From Leucocoprinus leucothites (lineage: Eukaryota > Basidiomycota > Agaricomycetes > Agaricales > Agaricaceae): a DNA stretch of 64,000 bases. This document shows positions 20,001 through 30,771 of this stretch, one piece after another. A program made the position numbers and the translations under genes. The stretch's first letter is position 1. Every line of letters starts with the position of its first letter. The stretch spans positions 496,001 through 560,000 of the forward strand of contig JAACJO010000005.1 in the NCBI GenBank assembly GCA_013368445.1, given 5' to 3'. The notes beneath the pieces were generated by a model. The model was given only the letters and a program-made list of their open reading frames with translations. It ran no database searches and was not told the DNA's origin.

Positions 20001-22212
20001 ATGCCAGAGAACGCCGGAAGAGGCGACACTGAGTCCTTCAGCCCATTCGTAGACGAGGCAGGGCATAGGAACAGCCTCGATGAGGTAAGTCGATTCCTAC
20101 GACTTCAGAATCTCTGCCCAGGATGTTCAATGCTTCGACCAGTTGCCTCAAATTCCAGTCGAACCTGGTTTGCACGCGGCTCCCAAACGCACCCTCGCGG
20201 GTTTATCAGTTTCTGTTCGTGCATGGACCATTGTTAGTTGATATTCTCATTCCTTATCCCGTCCTCTCAACAGCCCGACGGAAAACCGTGGCAACCAAAC
20301 ACACCTGATGTTCATTCCGTTCCCGGACGAGGTGGACATTGGGCTCACTGTCATCAGCTTGTGCAGAAGCATGACATGAGTTCGTGTGATCTCTGGACCG
20401 AAGAAGTCGATAAGCTTCTGATATTCGTGCGTCAATATCATCGCTTTTCCTTTCATCATATTTACAGGAATGATCATCAAAGGCCGGTCTTTTCTCCGCA
20501 GCAGTGACTGCATTCATCATTGAATCCTATCGTTGGCTGCAGCCTGGCCCGGAGGATAGGACTAACCAGCTACTCGAACAAATCTACCTACAACTCATCA
20601 ACAACAATACTGCCACTAGCGGCTCGTCCACCTCTCTGTTCCCAATTTCGCCGAATAGAGAAGACGGCTCCGTGGTGCGGATCAATGTTTGCTGGTTTCT
20701 GAGTCTCACACTCAGCTTAGCCACCGTCCTTATGGGGATTCTCTGTCTGCAATGGCTACGAGAATATCGACGCGAAGCAGCCATTCCCCTTCCTGACTCC
20801 ATATCCCTTTGGCATATGCGCCATGAAGGTTTAGTTCGGTGGAGAGTTCCCGACATTTTGTCAGCGCTACCGTTGGTCCTTCAGGCCGCCTTTGTGCTGT
20901 TTTTTATTGGTATCCTTGATCTTTTGTGGTCACTGGACCATAGGGTAGCAATTCCCGTCACTGTCGCTGTTGGCCTTCTCTTCATCTTCGTTCTTTTCAC
21001 CACAGTCCTGCCCACACTCCAGACCTTGTTTACTTGGTCCTGTGGCCTCGCAACGGCACAGTGCGCTTACAAGTCTCCCCAGTCTTGGATATTCTTCCGC
21101 TTGACCATCGTGTGTCTCCGATTTTTTTCCTTGGGTGTTAGCGCGACTGGGCGACTTTTCTCGCCATTTTTCTCCTTGTTCTCTTGCCAGAGTTGGAACG
21201 AGTACGATTCAAAATGGCAGACAGCGAGGCGTAACGCGACTCCTAAACAGCAACGATCCTCGGACGATCTTTCTGCTGGCCTTCTCTGGATCACTCGCAA
21301 ATATAATCAGAGGGCAGAGACTCTACATGCCATCCACCATTGCTTACACGACGTCCCTATTTCCACTGCTGCTCGCGTAGTCGGAGCCTTGGACCCTCAA
21401 ATAGCTGAGCGTCTAGGTCCCGCACTCCAACCTCGAATCAAAATCAAACCATATATTGGAGCGAGCCGGGTCCTCCAACCTCATAGCGAGCTGCAACAGG
21501 ATTTGATGATGGCCTATTTCCACGAGAAACAACGTCGGATTCATCCCGAGTCAAGAATATATCAACTCGAGCATATTATACGCTTCATGAAAAGCTCAAG
21601 TCATTGGAGAATACGCCCCTACTTTGAGTGGCCCATCGAAGATATCAACACTTACCCGGAAGGTCTGTAGTTCTCGTGTGTGAGACAATGCCAGCTTTCT
21701 GAACTGACATCATTTCAGACCTCGTCCACGAATTCTTGTCCTGCCTTATCGTCAAATTCAAAAATAACAGCTCATTTTCTCGTTCCGAGATTTTGGGAGT
21801 ATGGAAAATTGTACTAGACCTCTCCAGGAGCTTGAACCAGCGCAATCGTCCTGCTGGGACTGCTAAAGTCCTTTTAATTTCGGCCCTGATACAACAGCTT
21901 AACTGGTGGCTCAAAAACCCATCAACACACATAACACTCAATCGTGCCGAACGACTGAGAATTTGTGTGCAAGGACTTATTGATATCTTCTTTCCCTGGC
22001 CAAGCATGACCATGAATAGATTAATATCTTTTCACCAAGATATTAGTGAAGTTGTTCACGAAATGGTGGACTCCGTGAATGCGATGCTCCAAGACTTTGA
22101 GTATGTTGCAACCTCAAATGGCCCTGTGTTGGATTCCTCTCACCAAGAAGGTTGGTTGTCACTTAATCGACAACTGCGGTCGACTCCGGAGTTGGAGCTA
22201 GAATTAGCATAG
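20001..22212 (+). CDS. DUF6535 family multi-pass membrane protein
   Basis: Four exons (20001-20084, 20274-20426, 20483-21662, 21719-22212) give 636 residues. The family mark is the block WTEEVDKLLIF followed by AGLFSAAVTAFIIESYRWLQ, which spans an intron. Four hydrophobic segments are visible: about 80-96, 146-172, 205-230 and 235-260. The remaining ~370 residues are predicted cytosolic and helical. DUF6535 proteins are abundant in Agaricomycetes and have no known function. The first intron (189 nt) is unusually long for this window. It contains a stop-free stretch from about 20122 that could be a further exon, so the 5' structure is provisional. Confidence 0.8.
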
Positions 22213-22344
22213 GTCCGATACAACTTTTCCAAAACTACGAATGAATCCTTGAATACCCTGATTTGATATCTGCAATTATAAGTAAATGTCTCGTAAAAGT
22301 GGATATAATATATCTATCTATCATAGCAAGGAACCCTACCCCAG

Positions 22345-23721
22345 TCATGAGCGATTGGAGTCGTCAAAATATGTTGGCGGCGGTTCCTCGAAAGTGGGCT
22401 GTAACTGCCGAGCCTGTGTTTGCTGCCGCTGTAATTGTTTCAGCGCCTGTAGCTCCTGCCTCAGTCTCCTTACTTCCTCAGCCAAGTCAGCCATTGCTCT
22501 TGAGTTAGCCCTTCTCGAGTTCCTCGAATTGGAAGACGAAGCAGTGTGTCCACTAACGGAAGCTATCTCTGCTCTCAGGCTACGCATTCGTTGATTTGCT
22601 GCTCGAATACGACGCTCCACCGTCCCATCACTGCCACTTCCCGAACCAGATCTTGTTCCCGAACCAGACGATCCCGAACTTGCGGACTTGTATTTAAGGA
22701 TTGATGTTATGGTCGGGCGCGTGGCATTGCTGCGAGGCGACGAGGGACCTCGTGGGCCCAACTCAGTGCCTAGTGGTGTGTCCATTGGGAAAGGTCGTGG
22801 AACGTGTGACCCTGGGCTGCTAGGAACCCTAAAGCGCCGATTATCCCGGCGGTAGAAATAGATCAATGCGATGAAGCCTGCCAAGATTGCCACGCCACCA
22901 ATAACACCTCCTGCTATTATACCACCAGAAACTTTTGAAGAGTGGCTGGACGTAGTAGAGGCACTCGATGGAGTGCTGGAATCAGCCCTGAGATTTAAAG
23001 TGCCTGTGCCGGTTCCCCTTTCGGTGCTATAAGTGGCAGTGAGCAACAGGAATTCGACCACAAAAAGTAACCTACGTATATATGGCATAGTCGAAGCTCA
23101 AAAATGTGTTGTAGTCCACATCCGCCATGTATATTGTCATCGAATGTCGCTCTTGTTTGAGTCCACTCCTACTGAAAACAGGCACCTGGTACTGACGCCC
23201 TTTCCCAATTTTTCGGCTCGAGTCCCCAGAGTGGTTGAAATATCCAACGTGTTCACCATCAATAACGAAATTACACTCCGTTTTCACGGTGACCCCGGGT
23301 CCTTCATTCTCGAATAGCGCGAAGAAAATATAGATAGCAGTGCCTAAGCTCAGTCAATGTCATCAGACTTGGTGTCTCAAGAACTAGACTGCATACCAGT
23401 GAAGCTAAAGTCAAGCGCGTTATTTGTTACATTCCTATCTGGCACGAATGTAGCCGCCGTCGCCGTCGCATTGTGCAGTCGACCAATGTCTGGGTGAATT
23501 GCGCAGCTTTCACACTTCTCGTTGGCCCAGGCAGAACCTGGTCGATACAGTGGCAACTCTCCGGTGTCTGGATCCCCTCCTTGATCATCAATAGTAACAT
23601 TCCTTGGTATTGCCGTGACTGGACTTGAAAGTGATATGATGAAAATAAAGAGAACGGAGAATGTGAGCGATGTCGAACAGAGCAGAAATTCGGATCTTGC
23701 GGAGGTCCTACTTGAGGACAT
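22345..23721 (-). CDS. Ectodomain/PPxY membrane protein, tandem copy A
   Basis: Three exons (23721-23397, 23343-23076, 23026-22345) give 424 residues. A signal peptide (about 1-40, hydrophobic core FSVLFIFIISL) precedes a Cys-containing ectodomain. The ectodomain runs from RNVTIDDQGGDPDTG through TECNFVIDGEHVGYFNH to FLSFDYAIYT (~198), a pattern I associate with a large agaricomycete family of unknown function, possibly a jelly-roll ligand-binding fold. Then come a Ser/Thr stalk, a transmembrane helix (about 232-256), basic residues, coiled-coil segments (RMRSLRAEIA, LAEEVRRLRQELQALKQL) and PPTY (414-417). The last motif fits a WW-domain ligand, as used by Rsp5/Nedd4 ligases. Several N-glycosylation sites lie in the ectodomain. 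Chosen start: 23721, the first ATG before the signal peptide. Confidence 0.82.
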
Positions 23722-24458
23722 GGATGGAGTCAACGGGAAAGGAAGGCAATCACTGTTAACCTTGAACGTTTGAACAAGAGCGTGCGATCAATGGAAACTG
23801 ACGAGGCTGTTCTGCATCATCGAAGTTGGGTCATGTTCGTAAATAGGCTATCCTTCTATTCGGTCATTGATACTTGCGCGCGGAAGGGCGGGGGGTGAGG
23901 GTAATGTCAAGGATTATGTAGGAGTCTTCTCGTTCGGGTAACGACTTGCGCGCTAAGCTAGTTTAAGTTGGGTTAGTCACTGATGGCCCAGGTATGCGCA
24001 GGCACCAATAGCACAGGTTGCTTGTATGTATTATTCAATATTATTGGGTAGGGTTGCCAAGGCCGTGTTCGGATCAGAGACATATTCTCAGATCAAGTTG
24101 CGATAGACGACCGAGAAGAAAGCAAAGATGAACGCGCCACTGATGACAGATTCGATTTCGTTGACCAATGACAGAGTCCGGCGAATGACAGTATTTTCAG
24201 TATTTTCAGAAGGCGTGGATTGGTCAAGGCCTTCAGTGCACGCACACTATTACTCTTCAAATAATCTTGAGATAGTGGTGGATGAACCTGTATTTCAGCC
24301 AAGAAGCTCTAACCAGGGGAATCCTATGCCAAAAGAAGTAAATTACAAATGAATTGCGATGGAATCTAGTATGTTACAATTGTGATAACAGGCAGTCGGA
24401 TGCCAAATGGCTGGTAAAAGTGAATGCAATAGAGGCATCGGTGGATGTACCTCTATTC
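23722..24458. other. Intergenic region upstream of tandem copy A
   Basis: No gene is supported. It separates tandem copies A and B and should carry the promoter of A and the 3' end of B. Confidence 0.4.
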
Positions 24459-25879
24459 CTATACTGGATGGCTATAGTCATTCGTATACGATGGAGGCGG
24501 TTCCTCAAAATTAAACTGCGGCTGCGGAGCATCTGCCATTTGTTGTCTCTGGACTTCCCTTAGAGCTTGTAACTCCTGCCTCAGCCAACTCACTTCCTCA
24601 GCCAACTCAGCCATCACTCTTGAGGATTCTGTTCTCGAGCTCCCCGCGGTCGAAGATGCAGTTCTTCCACTAGTGGAAGCCATCTCTGCTCGCAAGCTTC
24701 GCATCCGCTGATTCGCCACTCGGATACGGTGTTCTACACTCGTACCTCCTTGACCTCTACTCCCTGGGCCGGACCCCAGCCTTGAACCCGACGATCCTGA
24801 GCTTGCTGGCTGGGGTTGATTTATAATCGGATATGTGGTATCACTACTCTGTGACGACTGTTCCTGCCGCTCTCTTTTAGGGTCCGCTAGTGGGACATCA
24901 ATGAGAGGTCGTGGTGCGTGTGGTTCGGTGTTTAGAGCTCTGAGCCGGTGACGATTACGCCGGTAATAACTTAAGTATATCAATGCGATGAAGCTTGCTA
25001 GGACTGCCAAACCTCCTATCACAGCTCCTGCTATTACTCCGGCGGGAGCATCTGATGAATGATTGGGCGTAGTAACACTTGGTGGACTGCCACTGACAGT
25101 ACTTGTCGGAACAAGAACAGAAGTGCCCCCTGAGCTAGAGGTACCTCCCGGGCTAGCAAGAACCTCAGGGTCGAAGCTATGGTGCCGATGAGCAATGGGA
25201 ATAAGCTTTCAACCGCTAAACAATCCACTCACGTATAGATAGCATAATCGAAACTCAAAAATATATTGTAGGGCACATCCGCCATGGATATTGTCATTAA
25301 ATGTGGTTTTTGCTCGAGTCCATCCCTGCCGAAAACAGGTACCTGGTACTGTCGTCCTCCCTGATATGGCTGGGTTGGATCTCCAGGGTGGTTAAAATAT
25401 CCGACGTGTTCACCATCAATGGTGAAGTTACACTCCGTTTGCACGGCGACCCCATCGCCTTCATTCTCGAATAGCGTGAAGAAAATGTAGACGGCTGTAC
25501 CTAATTTCAGTCACTGTCGTCAGATTCGGCTTCTCGAGGACTGGACTGGCATACCAGTAAAACTGAAGTCAAGCGTATTACTCGTTATATTGTCCTCTCG
25601 CCTCAATGTAGCCGCCGTCGCCGTCGCATTATATAGTCGACCAACGTCTGGGCGAACTGCACACCCGACACACTTCTCATTGGCCCAAGCAAAGTCCGGT
25701 CGATATACTGGGATCTTCCCCGTATCCGGGTCCCCTCCTTGGTCATCAATCGTAACGTTTCTTGGTACTGCGGACACCGGTGTCGGAAGTAGTAATACGA
25801 GGACAAAGGAGGCTAGGGAGAAAATGATCGTAATTGAGCGGAATGGCAATCCATATAGCGAGGTCCTGCCTGTAAGCAT
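24459..25879 (-). CDS. Ectodomain/PPxY membrane protein, tandem copy B
   Basis: Three exons (25879-25555, 25500-25233, 25176-24459) give 436 residues. Exons 1 and 2 have exactly the same lengths (325 and 268 nt) and phases as in copy A. The signal peptide core is ITIIFSLASFVLVLLLP. The ectodomain has VTIDDQGGDPDTGKIPVY, TECNFTIDGEHVGYFNH and FLSFDYAIYT. After a Gly/Ser/Thr stalk come a transmembrane helix (AGAVIGGLAVLASFIALIYL), the same two coiled-coil blocks and PPSY at 425-428. The shared intron positions and high similarity indicate a recent tandem duplication. An ATG at 25999 extends the frame but would bury the signal peptide, so 25879 is preferred. Confidence 0.83.
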
Positions 25880-26070
25880 GAGTGGGATCAAGAGGGGAAA
25901 AAAGCAAGCATCAGCGTCGTAGGCATTGGACAGGAACGTTTGGTCGGTGGAGACCGACGGGGCTGTTCCCACATCATCAGAGTTGGCTGATGTTCGCAAG
26001 CAGGGTTTCCTCTTTTTCTTGATTGTTCAAAATGATTGCAATAAACATGCGTGTGAAGGCATCTATATTC

Positions 26071-27455
26071 CTACACTGAACGGCTATAATTGTCCATATA
26101 TGATGGGGGTGGTTCCTCAAATGTAACCAGCTGCGACTGTGTCTGTTGAACCTGCAACTGCTTCAGGACTTGTAACTCCTGCCTCAGCCAATTAACTTCC
26201 TCAGTCAACTCAGCCATTGCTCTCGAAGTTGCCGTTCTCGAGCTCCGAGTCCCCGTGCTAGGAATCACGGTACTTCCGCTAGCGGATGCTATCTCTGCTC
26301 GCAGGCTTCGCATCCGCTGATTCGTTGTTCGTATGCGATGTTCAATGCTCGTATTTCCTTCGCTTTTGTCCCCTGAGTGGGAACCTGTCCCTGAGCTCGA
26401 CGGTCCTTGATTTGTTGATTGGGTCTTGAAAAGTGAGTTTATGACTGGGCGTATAGTGCGTCTGCTTCGTGACGAGTGGCCTTGTGAGCTGTTTTCGTTG
26501 CCTGCCAGTGGTGCAATAATGAAAGGTCGTGGAGTATGTGGCTTTGTGGCGCTTGGAGCATTATATCGGCGTCGATTACCCCGACGACAGGAATATCTCA
26601 ATGAGATGATGCTTGCCAGGCTGAGGACCGTCAAACCCGCTATGACAGCTCCTGCTATCACTCCAGCAGAAATACGTGATGAGTGACTAGGCATAGCAGG
26701 GGCACTGCTTGATGGGATACCACTGGCAGTAACTGTCGGGGTGGTTTTTTGGCTGACAAGAAGTTCAGGGTCTGTGCTATGTATGCATGTGCGCCCATGA
26801 GCAACAAGAGCAAGCATTTCGCTACAAAATATCACCCACGTATATATAGCATAGTCGAAACTCAAGAACGTGTCGTAGTCCACGCCCGCCATCCATATCG
26901 CCATTGAATGCTCTTTTTGTTCGAGATCCATCTTACTGAACACAGGTACACCATACTGTCGTCCTTCTCCAATAACTTTGCTCGGGTCTCCGAAATGCGT
27001 AAAAAATCCCGCATATTCACCATCAATGGTGAAATTACACTCTGTGTAAACAGTAATCCCAGGGCTTTCGTTTGCGAAAAGTGTAAAGAAAAGGTAGATA
27101 GCTTTACCTAGACACCCATTATGAACCATTTTATCCAATATCTCTGAGAACTAAACGATAACATACCCGTAAAGCTAAACTCAATCGTAGTATTCGGCCC
27201 GCCTTTTCCAAAGGTAGCTGCCATCGCTGTTTGATCATGCAGTTGGGCAATGTCTGGATGGATTGCGCACTTTACGCATTTCTCGTCGTCCCAAGAGAGG
27301 TCTGGTCGGTACACGGGTACCTGCCTCGTCTCCTGATCCCCTCTTTGGTCGTCAATCGTCACGTTCCTGGGTACCGCAGACGTCGGTGTCGAAAGTATCA
27401 CGAGGAGAAATAAAAGTGGGGAGAAAATGATCGTATTTGAGCGGTAGTAATCCAT
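26071..27455 (-). CDS. Ectodomain/PPxY membrane protein, tandem copy C
   Basis: Three exons (27455-27167, 27107-26840, 26776-26071) give 420 residues. Exon 2 is again 268 nt. The signal peptide starts MDYYRSNTIIFS. The ectodomain has VTIDDQRGDQETRQVPVY, TECNFTIDGEYAGFFTH and FLSFDYAIYT. A stalk, a transmembrane helix (AGVIAGAVIAGLTVLSLASI), coiled coils and PPSY (409-412) follow. Compared with copy B, the DNA just upstream is conserved but lacks two bases, which moves the usable ATG downstream. The older upstream ATG (about 27482) now opens an out-of-frame reading. The second intron (26777-26839) is in frame and stop-free, so a retained form is possible. Confidence 0.82.
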
Positions 27456-27982
27456 ATCTTGAGGTCCTGCCTGCAGGCATAAGTGGGATCAGAAGGAAGG
27501 AAAGCGAGCATGGGTCTCGGGCAAGAGCGCCTTGTCAGTGGAAAAGAACAAGGCTGTTGTTGCATCATCAAAGTTAGTAGATGTTCGCAAATAGGTTTTC
27601 CTCCTTTTACTCCATTATCAACGGCTGTGCACATAAGAGCAGAAGTGACAAGGGCAAAGTGAAGAGTTTTGTAGGAATCCCCGCGTTAGCAATATCTGAT
27701 TGTTACATATGTCCCCGAGGTTTGTCGCCAACATGTGCAAAAACCAATAGCGGAGGTCTCGTTAAGAGCCGTCGGTAGAGTTTTGATTAGTTTCATGATG
27801 CGTTCCCACAAATTATTGACTCTGACACCAATGTCAGAGTTCCAGGATAGTATCAGGTAGCATGGTAACTTGCTGATGCTGCACAGGCACATGTGATGAA
27901 AGGATCAACTCAACCTCTGTTGATATGATGTCACAAAGATAGCGTAGGGGTACCTACAAGCCCATGAGCTCAAACAGGATTG
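27456..27982. other. Intergenic region between copy C and CLP1
   Basis: It contains the promoter and 5' leader of copy C (minus) and the 3' end of CLP1 (minus). No other gene is seen. Confidence 0.45.
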
Positions 27983-29944
27983 TTACTCATCTAACCACTC
28001 GAACGTCCCGACAACCGCCGTTTTCCCTGCTATAGAATCTCTATTTGGCTTCAAAATAGTCATCCGCTTGGCTTTGAGATCAAGCCCCGTTCTATGGTCA
28101 AAGAATGACTTAGAAGGATTCCAGTTAAAAGGAAAAAGGGTGAACCTACACGACGACGAAACCTCGGACTGTCAAATCTAAAACTTCCTCGTCATATCTC
28201 TCGTTTTCATCAGGATTGAATGGTGCCATGATCGCAAGGACCCTATTCAGTAATCCTGACCCAGAAAGACTGGCATCGACAGGAATAGGCTGCATTTCCG
28301 ACACAACGCGTTTCGCGCCGATGGGTAACGCAGACACGGGAGCCATGGCTTCTGTAAACCGGCCATCACCAAGCAAAGAAGCCATCACATTTATTCAGCA
28401 AACTGAAAAAAGTCTATATACAAAACTCGGTGCTTACCAGTTCCGATTCGGAAGATGGATAGGTCTCCAATGTTGACAGTTGTGGAAGCTGGGGAGAGAA
28501 TGAAGTCACTGTTGGGTTCACCCGCTACGAATACTAAATTGGACGGAATCCCCGGAGGCGGCCGGATATTGGTTCCGTACATATAGGTGTGAATTTGGTG
28601 GCTATGAACTCGTTCGCGGAAGGTATTGTCCAAATCTACAACCTAAGTAACAATGGGGCTGAGGTTGGGGCGAAGGATCATAGAAGCCGCAAAGGACTTA
28701 CTCCGCCGGATTTTGGAACCTTGATAACTGTAAGCTGTTTGCTGTATATTTTCTTCATCTCTGCGGAGAGCTTCTCTTGCCCTACCACAAGGATGGTGTT
28801 TACTAGAAGAGAATGAGTAATCCAGGGCGAAGGAAGATAAAACCGACACTAACTTCTGAATGCATCTACACAAGCTCTGATCAACCGCTGCCTCGCTTCA
28901 GCAGTTGCAGCAGGGCCGGATGAAAACAGGGCCGGTGTATCAACAATACAGCCAGACGCCTTATCTATTGAACAATGTTAGAATGGAGGGTGAAAATAGC
29001 TTGAGCACACACTTTCGGGCTTTTGATCAAAGCGTTCTTCCAAATTTTCTCCGATATTGCGAATCAGCCGCTCCATGAGCTTCGGGTTGCGTTTTGAGTC
29101 TGCGTGACCATACCAATACACGAGCGGGAAAAGTGTATTCGAAGCTAAAGACATTGGTGCGGTTGTTGCGGCAGACCCAAGCGAAGTAGCCGCGGAATAT
29201 GTGTGTATTGGATCATGCACAGCTGCAGCAGATAGTGCGCCTGGGACAGCCCACCCTCCCTGCCACACACAATATTTCAGTATTTATCATCTCACATCAT
29301 AAGATCATACGCACATCGTTAGGATCTACGTTCACCAGAATAGGTGACCATCCCTGGCCAGCACGGACACAATAATTGACTAGAATTTTACACAGGGTTG
29401 TTTTTCCAGAGTTCGCTGGACCGATAACCAAGACTCGAGGGGGATCTGAAGGTTTGGTAGTACTCTGTGATTCACCAGGCGCCAGAGATGATCCCGAGAG
29501 GCTGAGCAGAGATCGAACGCGCATTTTTTCCAACGCAATATGGAGATTCCCATAAGCTCGCATTGGGGTATCCTCCGAGTCATACTCAGTAGAGGGCTGG
29601 CCTGTAACGTGTCGGCGATACGTTAGGCTGAGGTTCTTGGGGATAAACTACCAGAGGACCTCGGGACTTATCTCAATAGTACAGCCTTTCCATGTGAAAA
29701 CAGCTGCTTTACACTCGACTCCAAAGAGATAGTATTTTCCTGGCACAAGCTCAGCACCAAATATTTCGGCTTTACCTCTCACTAGCTAAGATATTTAATA
29801 CCGTCAACGCCGAGGGTTAGAAGGGATAATGAAATATCGCACCTTGATTGCCAGCGCAGTATCTGGGTCGAGCTCGAAGCGATACTCTGACTCAGGCTTG
29901 AGAACCAATACTTGCGTATCTGGTGGCAAATTCTGTGTGCTCAT
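27983..29944 (-). CDS. CLP1: mRNA cleavage/polyadenylation factor Clp1, with an apparent frameshift
   Basis: Clp1 is a polynucleotide-kinase-fold subunit of cleavage factor IA in the nucleus. Nine exons (29944-29843, 29786-~29668, 29601-29315, 29259-29013, 28964-28854, 28802-28702, 28642-28438, 28351-28150, 28091-27983) give 493 residues if one surplus base is ignored. Seen: N-terminal LVRGKAEIF then FGAELVPGKYYLFGVEC, P-loop GPANSGKTT (134-142), NVDPND/GGWAVPG, SGCIVDTPA, NTILVVGQEKL, PKSGGVVDLD and the C-terminal FVVVTGLDLKAKRM...FEWLDE. The conserved block in exon 2 changes frame at a run of four T (29757-29760 region); three T would keep it open. This is either a sequence error or a disabling mutation. 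The exon 2/3 junction has a weak donor (GTCCCG or GTCCTC) and is uncertain. Confidence 0.88.
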
Positions 29945-30246
29945 TGGCTAAAACCACTTAAAAACAGATGAAATGTTCCTGGGCCGCGGATTTCTAGGAT
30001 TTGTTCTCGCTTGTTCAGTAGCGGCTCCAGGGGTCGGATAGCAATCAGGAGTCGCCGATAGCACAGTCGAAGTTGTGTCAGAGAACTTGTTTCAGTGTTC
30101 AGAACAGCTGGATTACAGCGGACGAGCAGCAGTGTCGCTGGTCGTTCAAGGACAAACGTTGCGGAGGTCGATGTCAGAGCGCTTGAAGCCTGCCACGCGT
30201 GGATGACGTAATACATTTTTGTTGATATGTTAAAGTTGGTTGACAT
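29941..30246 (-). CDS. Unidentified 101-residue reading frame overlapping the CLP1 start
   Basis: A continuous ATG-initiated frame starts MSTNFNISTKMYYVIHAW and ends ...FLSGFSQ. Its TGA shares bases with the CLP1 ATG (ATGA overlap). The nearest divergent gene starts at 30772, so a CLP1 transcript beginning near 30.6 kb would carry this frame as a long leader ORF. I recognise no family. A further frame upstream (30265-30561) may be an earlier exon: it starts MSAIQLFS, and a 95-nt intron from GTACAC would lead into DHLDILRNYMFSRTEGDSRR. Either a small independent gene, a dicistronic partner of CLP1, or chance. Confidence 0.25.
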   Translation of the reverse strand: MSTNFNISTKMYYVIHAWQASSALTSTSATFVLERPATLLLVRCNPAVLNTETSSLTQLRLCYRRLLIAIRPLEPLLNKREQILEIRGPGTFHLFLSGFSQ

Positions 30247-30771
30247 CTGATGAATTCTATTCGCTTAGCCTCCATACTTATCCCCTTTATCAGCCTGGAT
30301 ACTCCGTGCTATTCCCTGTGGCTTCCATCTTGGTCCTGACAGAGGACCCCTCGTAGTATGTCCTGCGTCTGCTGTCGCCTTCAGTCCGGGAGAACATGTA
30401 GTTACGCAAAATATCGAGGTGATCGGAGGAACCGCAATCAACCCTGCTGGTGGATATGTCCAGTAACCCGCATGGGAAGAACGACCTGGACTTCTCTCAA
30501 GCCAGAGCCAAAGCGAATCTCTCGTTCTCCGCGTGTACGAAAATAGCTGAATAGCCGACATGTTACGGCAGAATTACATACTCAAGATTTCTGGCCTGAT
30601 GGTGAGCCTACAGAACCATATGTAAACACACAGATGATTGATTGAGCTTCCTGAATCCCACTTGCACTCTCCTCCCTTTCCGTCACTCCCTTCCCCAGCG
30701 CCACACTCCTCATCCGCGCTCGTCATCGCTCTGGTCCTACCGCTGTGTATTACCAGGCATAGTGCTTCACA
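30247..30771. other. Divergent region between CLP1 leader and the MFS transporter
   Basis: It contains a minus-strand open frame (30265-30561) of uncertain reality, and about 210 bp of pyrimidine-rich sequence before the transporter ATG that likely acts as a bidirectional promoter. Confidence 0.4.

Larger units (their letters stand above)
22345..27455 (-). repeat. Tandem gene triplication (copies A, B, C)
   Basis: Three consecutive minus-strand genes share exon count, intron phases, an identical exon 2 length of 268 nt, ectodomain motifs, transmembrane region, coiled coils and PPxY ending. Intergenic gaps are 737 bp (A-B) and 191 bp (B-C). The pattern is best explained by local unequal duplication. 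B and C also share their start-codon region almost base for base. Confidence 0.85.
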
